Assembly: GCA_009704425.1 (NCBI GenBank)
Contig: WLEG01000017.1
Coordinates: 1 to 15,844, forward strand
Source: Actinomycetota bacterium
GTDB lineage: Bacteria > Actinomycetota > Acidimicrobiia > Acidimicrobiales > Ilumatobacteraceae
DNA length: 15,844 nt
Direction: 5' to 3'
The position numbers were made by a program, and so were the translations under genes. A model generated the notes under the pieces. The model searched no databases and had not been told where the DNA came from. It worked only from the letters and a program-made list of their open reading frames with translations. Of the stretch, positions 8,894 through 15,204 are shown piece after piece. Position 1 is the stretch's first letter, and every line of letters begins with the position of its first letter.

Positions 8894-10060
8894 TCAGACC
8901 CCGTTGTCAAGCGGTTCGGTGGCGGCCGAGATGAGTCGCAACCCGCCACGACCGTCGAAGGACAGGCCGGAACGACCGGCCAGAAGGTCCTCGATCTGCA
9001 GCCCGACCAGGTCGAAACGCCAACCCGACGCGAGGCGGGCATCGTTGTCGCGCCGTAGCAGCGACACGATGTCGTTACGCGTGGCCAGCAAAACCGTGTC
9101 CACGTCGTTGGTGCGCGCGACCTCGCTGATCCAGGCCGACACCAGGGTGATGGCCGGACGCAGGTGACGATCCAGTTCCTCGCCGTCCGACGCCGGAAGG
9201 TCGGCCCTGCGATCGCGTCCTCGCGCCACGGCCTCGAGGATCTCCGGGCCGATGGAACCGCGGGTGTGGCGATCGTCGACGCCACGAGCCTGGCCCAGCT
9301 CCCCCAACGACGACGGGTCTCGTTGGGCGATTCCATGCAGCGCCAGATCGGGAAGAACCTGACGTGGAGGTATGTCGCTCGCCATGGCGCGACGCTCCCG
9401 CCATTCCGCGAGTGAGGCCAGGATGCCGCGGGTGCGTGGCTTCATGCCCCGCAGATCCTTCTGCTTCAACCACGCGTCGGCGGGGTCACCGGGGCCGGTC
9501 TTGCGCGTTCGGAGTTCCTCGCAGGCATCCTCGGCCCACACCAGACGTCCGCGCTCGCTCAAATCGGAACACAGTCGATCGTGCAGTTCGAGCAAGTGTT
9601 CGACGTCGGACGCGGCGTACGCCAGTTGTCCATCGGTGAGCGGACGTCGCAACCAATCGGTCAGACGGTCGCCCTTGGGGAGGGCGATCTTCAACTGCGC
9701 GTTCACCAGCGACGCGAGTGACGGCGTGGAGAATCCGAGGAATCCGGCGGCGATCTGTGTGTCGAACATCCGAGCCGGGACCCGTCCGACCGCGTGGGCG
9801 AGAACGTCCATGTCCTGCTGGGCCGCGTGCAGGACGATGAGGTTCGCGTCCCCGAAGATCCGGGTGATCGGTTGGATGTCGACGGCCAACGGGTCGATGA
9901 CGGCGATCCCACCACCCCACGCCACCTGGATCAGGGCCAGGCGCGGGAAGTAGGTGCGCTCACGGTGGAATTCGGTGTCGAGTGCGATGCGGGGTTCCCG
10001 CTCGAGAACGTCGAGAAGGCGGCTCAGTTTCGCGCTGTCATCGATCAGATCGAAACTCAC
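8894..10060 (-). CDS. rnd: Ribonuclease D (DEDDy 3'-5' exonuclease with HRDC domain)
   Basis: RNase D trims the 3' ends of tRNA precursors and other small RNAs. The 388 residues are close to the E. coli length. Exonuclease motif I is ALDTEFHRERTYFPRLALIQ with Asp28 and Glu30, motif II is LHAAQQDMDVL with Asp83, and motif III is YAASDVEHLLELHDRL with Tyr148 and Asp152, making it the DEDDy type. After about residue 200, WLKQKDLRGMKPR and DIPPRQVLPD mark the HRDC region. I chose the GTG at 10060 because it overlaps the rhodanese stop as GTGA; a longer frame back to 10231 lies antisense-like within the rhodanese gene. It should be translationally coupled to the rhodanese and is the last gene of that transcript. 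Confidence 0.93.
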   Translation of the reverse strand: MSFDLIDDSAKLSRLLDVLEREPRIALDTEFHRERTYFPRLALIQVAWGGGIAVIDPLAVDIQPITRIFGDANLIVLHAAQQDMDVLAHAVGRVPARMFDTQIAAGFLGFSTPSLASLVNAQLKIALPKGDRLTDWLRRPLTDGQLAYAASDVEHLLELHDRLCSDLSERGRLVWAEDACEELRTRKTGPGDPADAWLKQKDLRGMKPRTRGILASLAEWRERRAMASDIPPRQVLPDLALHGIAQRDPSSLGELGQARGVDDRHTRGSIGPEILEAVARGRDRRADLPASDGEELDRHLRPAITLVSAWISEVARTNDVDTVLLATRNDIVSLLRRDNDARLASGWRFDLVGLQIEDLLAGRSGLSFDGRGGLRLISAATEPLDNGV

Positions 10061-10395
10061 CGAGGTTGCGACCCTTCGACGACGTCTCGCCCGCTCATGA
10101 GCCAGGCCATCGTTCCGCCGGACACGTTGACCACGTCGAATCCGAGTCCCGCGAGGTGCCCGCACGCGTTCGCGCTGCGACCTCCGACCTTGCAGATCAT
10201 GATGGTCGTGCCTCCGTCGGGATGGCGACATTCATCGACGCGGCTCACGAGTTCCGACAAGGGGATCGAGATGGCTCCGGGTACGTGCCCGGACAGGTAC
10301 TCGTCGGTTTCCCGGACGTCGACCAGAAACGCGCCGGCCGTCAAGCGCTCCTCCAGGTCGTCGACGTCGATCTCGATGAAGGTGCCCTCACTCAC
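10057..10395 (-). CDS. Single-domain rhodanese-like protein
   Basis: This 112-residue cytoplasmic rhodanese domain probably carries or transfers sulfane sulfur through a persulfide on Cys68. The active-site loop is CKVGGRS (68-74), which fits the CKxGxRS form of thiosulfate sulfurtransferases such as GlpE and PspE. FLVDVRETDEYLSGHVPGAISIP (two stretches within 23-45) is the typical N-terminal part, and VSGGTMAWL (91-99) the typical end. The start is a GTG at 10395 with a -10 box exactly six bases upstream, so it may have its own leaderless transcript in addition to any read-through from mobA. It overlaps rnd by four bases. A link with mobA next door (sulfur and molybdenum cofactor chemistry) is tempting but not shown. 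Confidence 0.9.
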   Translation of the reverse strand: MSEGTFIEIDVDDLEERLTAGAFLVDVRETDEYLSGHVPGAISIPLSELVSRVDECRHPDGGTTIMICKVGGRSANACGHLAGLGFDVVNVSGGTMAWLMSGRDVVEGSQPR

Positions 10396-10401
10396 GACGT
10401 C

Positions 10402-10407
10402 AGGCTA
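10402..10407 (-). promoter_or_regulatory. Candidate leaderless promoter for rhodanese-rnd, overlapping the mobA stop
   Basis: TAGCCT on the minus strand ends six bases before the GTG at 10395, so +1 falls on the start codon. Its first three bases are the mobA TAG stop. There is no Shine-Dalgarno sequence for the rhodanese, which supports leaderless initiation. Confidence 0.5.
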
Positions 10408-10959
10408 ACCGAGGTCCTCCGGCCGATTGACGTTTCGCAGGACGCTCGCGGGGAAATCGACCGTGGAGACCCGGAACATTTCCACCACGTTTCGAACCGA
10501 GAAGTGTCCGAGCGAGAGTTCCCGCTCGATCGTCTGCAACGTCGAGCGCCTCCACCATCCGAAGAGAGGCTGTGGTCCGTCCGCGCATGACGCGTGCACG
10601 ACGTCGTCGAATCGATGTTCGCCGAGGGCCGCGACCATTCGTCGCATCGAATCGGCATCCAGAAACATCAGGTCCACCGGGACCACGAGAGTCCATTCGT
10701 GTGCGGACGCCGCCAGAGCCGATCGGATCCCTTCCAGTGGTCCACGGCCCGGTTCGATGTCCGGAAGGTGCGCACGACCGTGCGCCTCGAACCGACTTCC
10801 CTCTCCGCCCACCAACGTGATCTCGTCGAATCCGGCTTCCTCCAGAAGTCGACACATGTGAACGGCGGCGGGGCGGTCGTCGACGGTGACCAAGGCCTTG
10901 TCGGTCCCCATTCTTCTCGAGGCGCCACCGACGAGAACGATGGCGCGGGATGGATTCAT
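10405..10959 (-). CDS. mobA: Molybdenum cofactor guanylyltransferase MobA
   Basis: MobA attaches GMP from GTP to molybdopterin to form the guanine-dinucleotide cofactor of DMSO-reductase-type enzymes. The 184-residue protein carries the nucleotidyltransferase signature LVGGASRRMGTDKAL (9-23), DIEPGRGPLEGIRSAL (67-82), PVDLMFLD near 94 with the metal-binding Asp, GPQPLFGWW, and the closing RNVNRPEDL. The ATG at 10959 comes four bases after the DUF3151 stop, with GGAGG nine bases upstream; the longer frame from 11091 lies inside DUF3151 and is rejected. A related NTP-transferase specificity cannot be fully excluded, since no other molybdenum cofactor gene is in the window, but the G-R-G-P-L-x-G-I motif favours MobA. 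Confidence 0.88.
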   Translation of the reverse strand: MNPSRAIVLVGGASRRMGTDKALVTVDDRPAAVHMCRLLEEAGFDEITLVGGEGSRFEAHGRAHLPDIEPGRGPLEGIRSALAASAHEWTLVVPVDLMFLDADSMRRMVAALGEHRFDDVVHASCADGPQPLFGWWRRSTLQTIERELSLGHFSVRNVVEMFRVSTVDFPASVLRNVNRPEDLG

Positions 10960-10963
10960 CCGG

Positions 10964-11404
10964 TCAGGCCTCCACCGGAACGCCGTTGGGCTCGAGTTGC
11001 AGGACGAACAGACGACAACGTTCCGCCTCGTCGAGTTCGCCGATGGTCTCGGCCAGACGTCCGAGGTGGTGCAGCGCGCGCAGGAATCCACGGTTCGGCT
11101 CGTGGCTCCAACGGACGTAGCCCGATCCGCGCCACCCGTTCTGACGCAGCGAATCCAGACCGCGGTGATAGGCGACGCGGTAGCACGCGTATCTTTCGAT
11201 GACGTCGCGTCCGAGGTCGCCGAGGGCGACCCACGCGTCGATGCATCGTGGGTGTCTCGCCACCACCTCCGCGACGGCCGTACGACGATCCGATTCCGGC
11301 GCGAGGGACGCCTGGATCAACTCGTGCCTGATCGCCGGATCGATCTCGGGGAGAAGGGTCGACGGGGGTCCCTGAGAGGACAGATTGATCGGGTTCTGCG
11401 TCAT
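10964..11404 (-). CDS. DUF3151 family protein
   Basis: This 146-residue protein matches my memory of DUF3151, a family of unknown function known from Actinobacteria. The diagnostic part is AYHRGLDSLRQNGWRGSGYV followed by RWSHEPNRGFLRALHHLGRLAETIGELDEAERCR in the C-terminal half (about residues 78-135). Helical repeats with DAWVALGD and ERYACYRVAYHRG look TPR-like. There is no signal peptide or membrane helix. The ATG at 11404 has a -10 box exactly six bases upstream, so it heads the DUF3151-mobA-rhodanese-rnd run and is probably leaderless. The function is unknown, and its place with mobA does not by itself define a role. Confidence 0.9.
   Translation of the reverse strand: MTQNPINLSSQGPPSTLLPEIDPAIRHELIQASLAPESDRRTAVAEVVARHPRCIDAWVALGDLGRDVIERYACYRVAYHRGLDSLRQNGWRGSGYVRWSHEPNRGFLRALHHLGRLAETIGELDEAERCRLFVLQLEPNGVPVEA
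10969..10973 (-). promoter_or_regulatory. Shine-Dalgarno site for mobA
   Basis: GGAGG on the minus strand lies nine bases before the mobA ATG, within the last codons of DUF3151. It indicates that mobA is translated from the DUF3151 transcript with its own ribosome-binding site. Confidence 0.6.
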
Positions 11405-11410
11405 TCCGGA

Positions 11411-11416
11411 AATCTA
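11411..11416 (-). promoter_or_regulatory. Candidate leaderless promoter for DUF3151
   Basis: TAGATT on the minus strand ends six bases before the ATG at 11404, placing +1 on the start codon. The spacer between them forms most of an 8-bp palindrome, TTCCGGAA (11404-11411). No -35 box is evident. Confidence 0.55.
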
Positions 11417-11510
11417 CCCACGCACCGGGTCGCGAGCGCGGGCGTGATCCGTGTCCGGTGTCCCCGAGTATCGATGTTCGACGCGCATCGCAATCGTGCG
11501 GGAACTTCCG

Positions 11511-11516
11511 TAATCT
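11511..11516 (+). promoter_or_regulatory. Candidate leaderless promoter for the small membrane protein
   Basis: TAATCT ends seven bases before the ATG at 11524, putting +1 on or one base before the start codon. Immediately upstream is the odd palindrome GGAACTTCC (11501-11509), which might be a regulator site. No -35 box is evident. Confidence 0.55.
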
Positions 11517-11523
11517 GCGTCGC

Positions 11524-11805
11524 ATGACCTCCTCGATTCTCTCGCTCTCCGTCGATCAACTGAAGAACGTCTCCCTGGCGGGTGTCGTGGCTCCGATCGT
11601 GATCGGAGTGGTGCTGATGAAGTTCGTGGCCAAGGCGATGATCAGAACGGTCATCATGATCGTCGCTCTCGTGCTGGCGATCGCGGTGTACACCCAACGG
11701 CAGGAGATCACCGATTGCTACGACCGTTCGCGCGAAGCCGGGACGATCGTCGCGGGCGAATTGGTTTGCTCCTTCTTCGGTCAGGACGTGACCCTCACCC
11801 CGTGA
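11524..11805 (+). CDS. Small two-helix membrane protein of unknown function
   Basis: I do not recognise this 93-residue protein. It has two hydrophobic stretches, about residues 20-34 and 42-56, separated by a short basic turn (KFVAKAMIRT), so it is probably a hairpin membrane protein. The charged C-terminal part (57-93) has two cysteines, Cys65 and Cys82, which could form a disulfide if that side is extracytoplasmic. The ATG at 11524 is preferred over an upstream ATG at 11458 because a -10 box ends seven bases before it and hydrophobic coding character starts there. It is divergent from DUF3151, and its last 11 bases overlap the 3' end of the hydrolase gene on the other strand. Confidence 0.75.
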   Translation: MTSSILSLSVDQLKNVSLAGVVAPIVIGVVLMKFVAKAMIRTVIMIVALVLAIAVYTQRQEITDCYDRSREAGTIVAGELVCSFFGQDVTLTP

Positions 11806-12616
11806 TGCGCGGCGATCGCGGGTGTTCGTCGCTCCAGACTCCGGACTCGAGTCGATTCAGGAGGGGTCGTACCAGTTCGTCGAAGAAGGTCTCCGCTGAC
11901 GCGGAGTGGGCGTTGTGATGGGCCTCGGGCAACTCGACGAATCGTGAGTCGGAGTTCATCGAGCCGATCGTGCGGGCGGATCGACGGAAGTCGGGCCGTG
12001 AGCGCCCACCGCAGCCGGCCATGACCGGACAGACGATCAGGTTCGGATCCCACGGTCTGCCCACCCGAAGCGAAGTCGTCTCCGCGACGAGCGCGACCCC
12101 TTCGGCCCGTCGCGCCTCTTTCGTTCTCTCCGGCAGACGCGCCCACCTCTCGTCCCCGACGAAACGACGCATGAACGCCTCGGCGGCGTCACCGGAAGAT
12201 CGCGTCGACCTCATGGTGTCGTCCACGGTTCTTCCGGTCCACCACGGCTCCCAACTCATCGGCGGCTCGTAGACGACCACCCCGCGAACGATCGGACCCC
12301 GGAGGGCCGCCACGGCGAGCGCCAATGCGCCACCGAGGCTGTGGCCGACGACGACACTGGGCTCGGTTCCGATGACATCGCTCAAGTCACGGATGTGGAC
12401 GGCGACGTCTCGCTCTCCGGGAGCGGGCAACGACCGGGCGTAACCCCGCCGATCGTACGTGACGACCTCGCCGTGCGGCCGGAGGAACTTCACCAGACGG
12501 GCGAAACCGCCCTCGCGATCCATCGAGCCGTGCACCAGGACGAATCGATGCGGTCCCCCGTCGTGTCGCGTGACGTGCAGGTCCCGTGGCGGTCGGACTG
12601 TGGGATCGGAGGTCAC
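11795..12616 (-). CDS. Alpha/beta hydrolase
   Basis: This 273-residue protein has the alpha/beta hydrolase fold. FVLVHGS (25-31) forms the oxyanion-hole strand, TYDRRGYARS (53-62) is the usual second motif, and GHSLGG (91-96) is the nucleophile elbow with Ser93. The catalytic His is probably His237, or His233/234, in PEAHHNAHS (230-238). There is no signal peptide, so it is likely cytoplasmic. Substrate is unknown: esterase, peroxidase-like or C-C bond hydrolase activities are all possible in this superfamily. The GTG at 12616 is 20 bp from the divergent phosphatase start. The 3' end overlaps the small membrane protein gene by 11 bases in tail-to-tail orientation. Confidence 0.88.
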   Translation of the reverse strand: MTSDPTVRPPRDLHVTRHDGGPHRFVLVHGSMDREGGFARLVKFLRPHGEVVTYDRRGYARSLPAPGERDVAVHIRDLSDVIGTEPSVVVGHSLGGALALAVAALRGPIVRGVVVYEPPMSWEPWWTGRTVDDTMRSTRSSGDAAEAFMRRFVGDERWARLPERTKEARRAEGVALVAETTSLRVGRPWDPNLIVCPVMAGCGGRSRPDFRRSARTIGSMNSDSRFVELPEAHHNAHSASAETFFDELVRPLLNRLESGVWSDEHPRSPRITG

Positions 12617-12621
12617 ACCTG

Positions 12622-12628
12622 ATTATCT
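12622..12628. promoter_or_regulatory. Overlapping divergent -10 elements in a 20-bp spacer
   Basis: Only 20 bases (12617-12636) separate the hydrolase GTG from the phosphatase ATG. On the plus strand TTATCT (12623-12628) ends eight bases before the ATG; on the minus strand GATAAT (12627-12622) ends five bases before the GTG. The two share the same AT-rich base pairs. Neither gene has a Shine-Dalgarno sequence, so both are probably leaderless or nearly so, and any -35 contacts would fall inside the neighbouring gene. Confidence 0.45.
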
Positions 12629-12636
12629 AGTCGTTC

Positions 12637-13263
12637 ATGGAGATCATCCTCGTACGCCACGCGATTCCCGTGCGACGGGAGGTGGAGACCGGTGCGGCCG
12701 ATCCCGAGCTGTCCGAGGCCGGTCGACGTCAGGCCCACTTGATGACCGAGTATCTGAGAAGCGAGGCCATCGACGCCTTGTACACGAGTCCGATGTTGCG
12801 CGCTCGGCAGACGGCCGCGCCCTTGGCGGAATCGCTCGGCATCGTGGCGACGGAACTGGATGGCGTCGCCGAGTACGACCGACACAGCAACGAATACGTT
12901 CCGATCGAGGAACTGAAGGCCTCCAACGATCCGCGGTGGCAGGAGATGCTGAACGGGCAGTGGCCGCCGGCTCACGAACCCGAGGACGTCTTCGTGGAAC
13001 GGGTCGTCCGGACAGTCGAGGCTCTCGTGGAGGCCCATCCATCGCAGAAGGTAGTCGTCGTCTGTCACGGAGGGGTCATCAACGCCTACGCGGCCCACGT
13101 GCTCGGTCTCGCCATGACGGGCAGTCGGTCCTTCTTCTACCCGAACTACACGAGCCTCCATCGGTTCGCCGCGGCTCGAAGCGGCGAACGCAGCATCGTG
13201 ACCCTGAACGAGACCTCTCATCTGCGTGGTTCCGGGCTCCCGATCGGTCTGTTCCAGCGCTGA
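12637..13263 (+). CDS. Histidine phosphatase family protein (phosphoglycerate-mutase-like)
   Basis: This 208-residue enzyme belongs to the histidine phosphatase superfamily, which uses a phosphohistidine intermediate. The start, MEIILVRHAIP, carries Arg7 and the nucleophile His8. SPMLRARQTA (51-60) gives the second Arg, Glu79 in GVAEYD is the likely proton donor, and VVCHGGVINA (141-150) holds the second catalytic His144. The family includes mutases, cobalamin pathway phosphatases and sugar or nucleotide phosphatases, and I cannot choose among them. RHA in place of the more common RHG at the active site is found in many members. The ATG at 12637 lacks a Shine-Dalgarno sequence and follows the divergent -10 element. 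The M18 aminopeptidase gene follows after 20 bp. Confidence 0.9.
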   Translation: MEIILVRHAIPVRREVETGAADPELSEAGRRQAHLMTEYLRSEAIDALYTSPMLRARQTAAPLAESLGIVATELDGVAEYDRHSNEYVPIEELKASNDPRWQEMLNGQWPPAHEPEDVFVERVVRTVEALVEAHPSQKVVVVCHGGVINAYAAHVLGLAMTGSRSFFYPNYTSLHRFAAARSGERSIVTLNETSHLRGSGLPIGLFQR

Positions 13264-13283
13264 ATCGGGTAGAACGAGACACC

Positions 13284-14525
13284 ATGGCCGTCGTCGACCT
13301 GATCTCGCACCTCGATCGCTCCGTGTCACCGGCGCACTCCACCTTTCACTCGGCGGCGAGATTGCGCGACGCCGGATTCGTCGAGGTGCCGTTCTCGTCG
13401 TGGGGATCACGACTTCCGGGCAAGGGTTTCGTGCGTGATGCCGGGTTGCTGTTGGCGTGGAATGGTGATCGCGGCCCGTTCCGTATCGTCGGAGCCCACA
13501 CCGACAGTCCCACTCTTCGTGTGAAGCCACTCCCCGACACCGGGGGGCACGGCTGGAAGCAGATCGCCGTCGAGGTGTACGGCGGGATCCTGAACAACTC
13601 CTGGCTCGATCGTGATCTCGCCGTGGCCGGTCGTTTGATTCTGGAAGACGGTTCCACGGTTCTGGTCGACACGGTCGACCCCGTCGCCCGCATTCCCCAG
13701 TTGGCGGTTCATCTCGATCGTGAGGTGAACGATCGGGGCCTCGTTCTCGATCGTCAGATCCATTTGTCGCCGGTGTGGGGTCTCGGGACCTCCACGGCGG
13801 GTTCGTTCCTGGGTCTCGTCGCGGAGCGCGCGGATGTCCCGGCCTCGAAGATCCGCGCGCACGACCTGGTCATGTACGACGTCACACCGGCACGGCTACT
13901 CGGAGACGGCACTCTGCTCGCGTCGGGTCGACTCGACAATCAGGTCTCCTGCTGGGCGGCCACGTCGGCGATCATCGAAACGGCGTCCGTGGCCGGTGAC
14001 CCGACCAAAACTTTCGTGATCGCCCTGTTCGACCACGAGGAGGTCGGAAGCGAGTCGACACACGGTGCGGCCGGCCCCCAACTCGAGCGGCTTCTCCGCG
14101 CGTTGCACGCCGATGACGAATCCTCGTTCCGTGACCGGTGTGCCCGTTCATTCTGCGTGTCGGCGGACAACGCTCACAGCGTGCATCCCAACTACCCCGA
14201 GCGGCACGAGCCCGGCCATCGTCCCATCGCCAACGCCGGTCCGGTCATCAAATCCAACGCGAACCAGAGATACGCCACGACGGCCGAGACGGCGGCGTTC
14301 TTCGAGGGAGCCTGTCGCACGGCGAACGTGCCCGTGCAGTGGTTCGTGAGTCGCAACACGATGCCCTGCGGTTCCACCATCGGCCCGATCGCATCGACCC
14401 GATTGGGCATTCCGACGGTCGACGTCGGGGTGGCCCAGTTGTCGATGCACTCGGCGAGGGAGATGTGCGGCGCTCTCGACCCGGACCTGCTGATGCGCGC
14501 CCTGGTCGCGGTGGGCGCGTCGTAG
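13284..14525 (+). CDS. apeB: M18 family metalloaminopeptidase
   Basis: M18 enzymes are dodecameric cytoplasmic aminopeptidases with two metal ions, often preferring acidic or neutral N-terminal residues. At 413 residues it is normal in length. All expected metal ligands and catalytic residues are present: His72 in GAHTDSP, Asp218 in GRLDNQ, Glu252 and Glu253 in FDHEEVGS, Asp295 in SADNAH and His389 in MHSARE. NTMPCGSTIGPI (358-369) is also typical. I chose the ATG at 13284 because MAVVDLISHLDRSVSPAHS is the standard N-terminus; the frame is open further upstream only as an antisense-like shadow over the phosphatase gene. A weak -10-like TAGAAC (13270-13275) could add local initiation. It is convergent with plsC, with one base between the stops. 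Confidence 0.95.
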   Translation: MAVVDLISHLDRSVSPAHSTFHSAARLRDAGFVEVPFSSWGSRLPGKGFVRDAGLLLAWNGDRGPFRIVGAHTDSPTLRVKPLPDTGGHGWKQIAVEVYGGILNNSWLDRDLAVAGRLILEDGSTVLVDTVDPVARIPQLAVHLDREVNDRGLVLDRQIHLSPVWGLGTSTAGSFLGLVAERADVPASKIRAHDLVMYDVTPARLLGDGTLLASGRLDNQVSCWAATSAIIETASVAGDPTKTFVIALFDHEEVGSESTHGAAGPQLERLLRALHADDESSFRDRCARSFCVSADNAHSVHPNYPERHEPGHRPIANAGPVIKSNANQRYATTAETAAFFEGACRTANVPVQWFVSRNTMPCGSTIGPIASTRLGIPTVDVGVAQLSMHSAREMCGALDPDLLMRALVAVGAS

Positions 14526-14526
14526 A

Positions 14527-15204
14527 TCAGCCGTTCGCGAGTCGGCTCGACTCGTCGAGAAGCTCCTGCAGCCGTCCGTGAAGTCGTAGGGAGATCTCCT
14601 TCACCGCCGTGCGCGGCATTCGGCCGTCGACCGACGACGGGGCCGGAATGGGCTCACCGATGACCACCACGACCTTGCGCGGATGGATGAACTTCGCGCC
14701 CTTGCCCATGACTCGTTCGCTCCCGCCGATTCCCACCGGGACGATGGGCACGCCCGCCTTGCACGCGATGTACGCGGCGCCGTCCATCAGCGGTTCGACC
14801 GTCGGGCCGGATTTGCGTTCCCCCTCGGGAAAGAGAACCAGGGGCTCACCCGACTGGAGAACCTGGATTCCGCGCGTCACCGCCTGTCGATCGGCCGATC
14901 CACGGGTGACGGGGAACGCGCCGAGAGCCGACAGGATCCATCCGATGGTGCCGTTCTTCCAGAGTGAATCCTTGCCCATGAAACGCAGACGACGCCGGGT
15001 GCAGGCCGACGCGATGGGGGTGTCGATGTAACTGCGGTGCACCGGTGCCAGAACGTAGGCGCCGGACTCGGGGATGTTCTGTCGTCCCTCGATCCGCATG
15101 CGGCAATAGGTCAGGAGGATGAAGGTGACCAGACTCCGGACGGCCGAGTAGAAGAGCCGACTTCCGCGCCCGTTTCCCGCCAGATAGGACTCGACACCGC
15201 TCAT
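14527..15204 (-). CDS. plsC: 1-acyl-sn-glycerol-3-phosphate acyltransferase (PlsC family)
   Basis: PlsC adds the second acyl chain to lysophosphatidic acid at the membrane, giving phosphatidic acid for phospholipid synthesis. The 225-residue protein has the HX4D active-site motif in VHRSYIDTP (His56, Asp61), FMGKDSLWK (75-83), the substrate-binding FPEGER (125-130) and PIVPVGIGGS (153-162). A hydrophobic segment at about 22-34 may anchor it. The ATG at 15204 overlaps the cmk stop as ATGA and has GGGGGAG nine bases upstream. A cmk-plsC pair is common in bacteria, which supports the call. Exact acyl acceptor is not proven; related acyltransferases share these motifs. Confidence 0.92.
   Translation of the reverse strand: MSGVESYLAGNGRGSRLFYSAVRSLVTFILLTYCRMRIEGRQNIPESGAYVLAPVHRSYIDTPIASACTRRRLRFMGKDSLWKNGTIGWILSALGAFPVTRGSADRQAVTRGIQVLQSGEPLVLFPEGERKSGPTVEPLMDGAAYIACKAGVPIVPVGIGGSERVMGKGAKFIHPRKVVVVIGEPIPAPSSVDGRMPRTAVKEISLRLHGRLQELLDESSRLANG

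Noticed and set aside
11812..11819. GCGATCGC octamer, similar to the cyanobacterial HIP1 repeat
   Set aside because: A single copy inside the hydrolase gene; GATC/CGATCG words are common in this GC-rich sequence.
12459..13283. Upstream extension of the aminopeptidase frame across the phosphatase gene
   Set aside because: The frame is open, but the sequence is Arg/Ser-rich and out of frame over a well-supported phosphatase; the standard M18 N-terminus begins at 13284.
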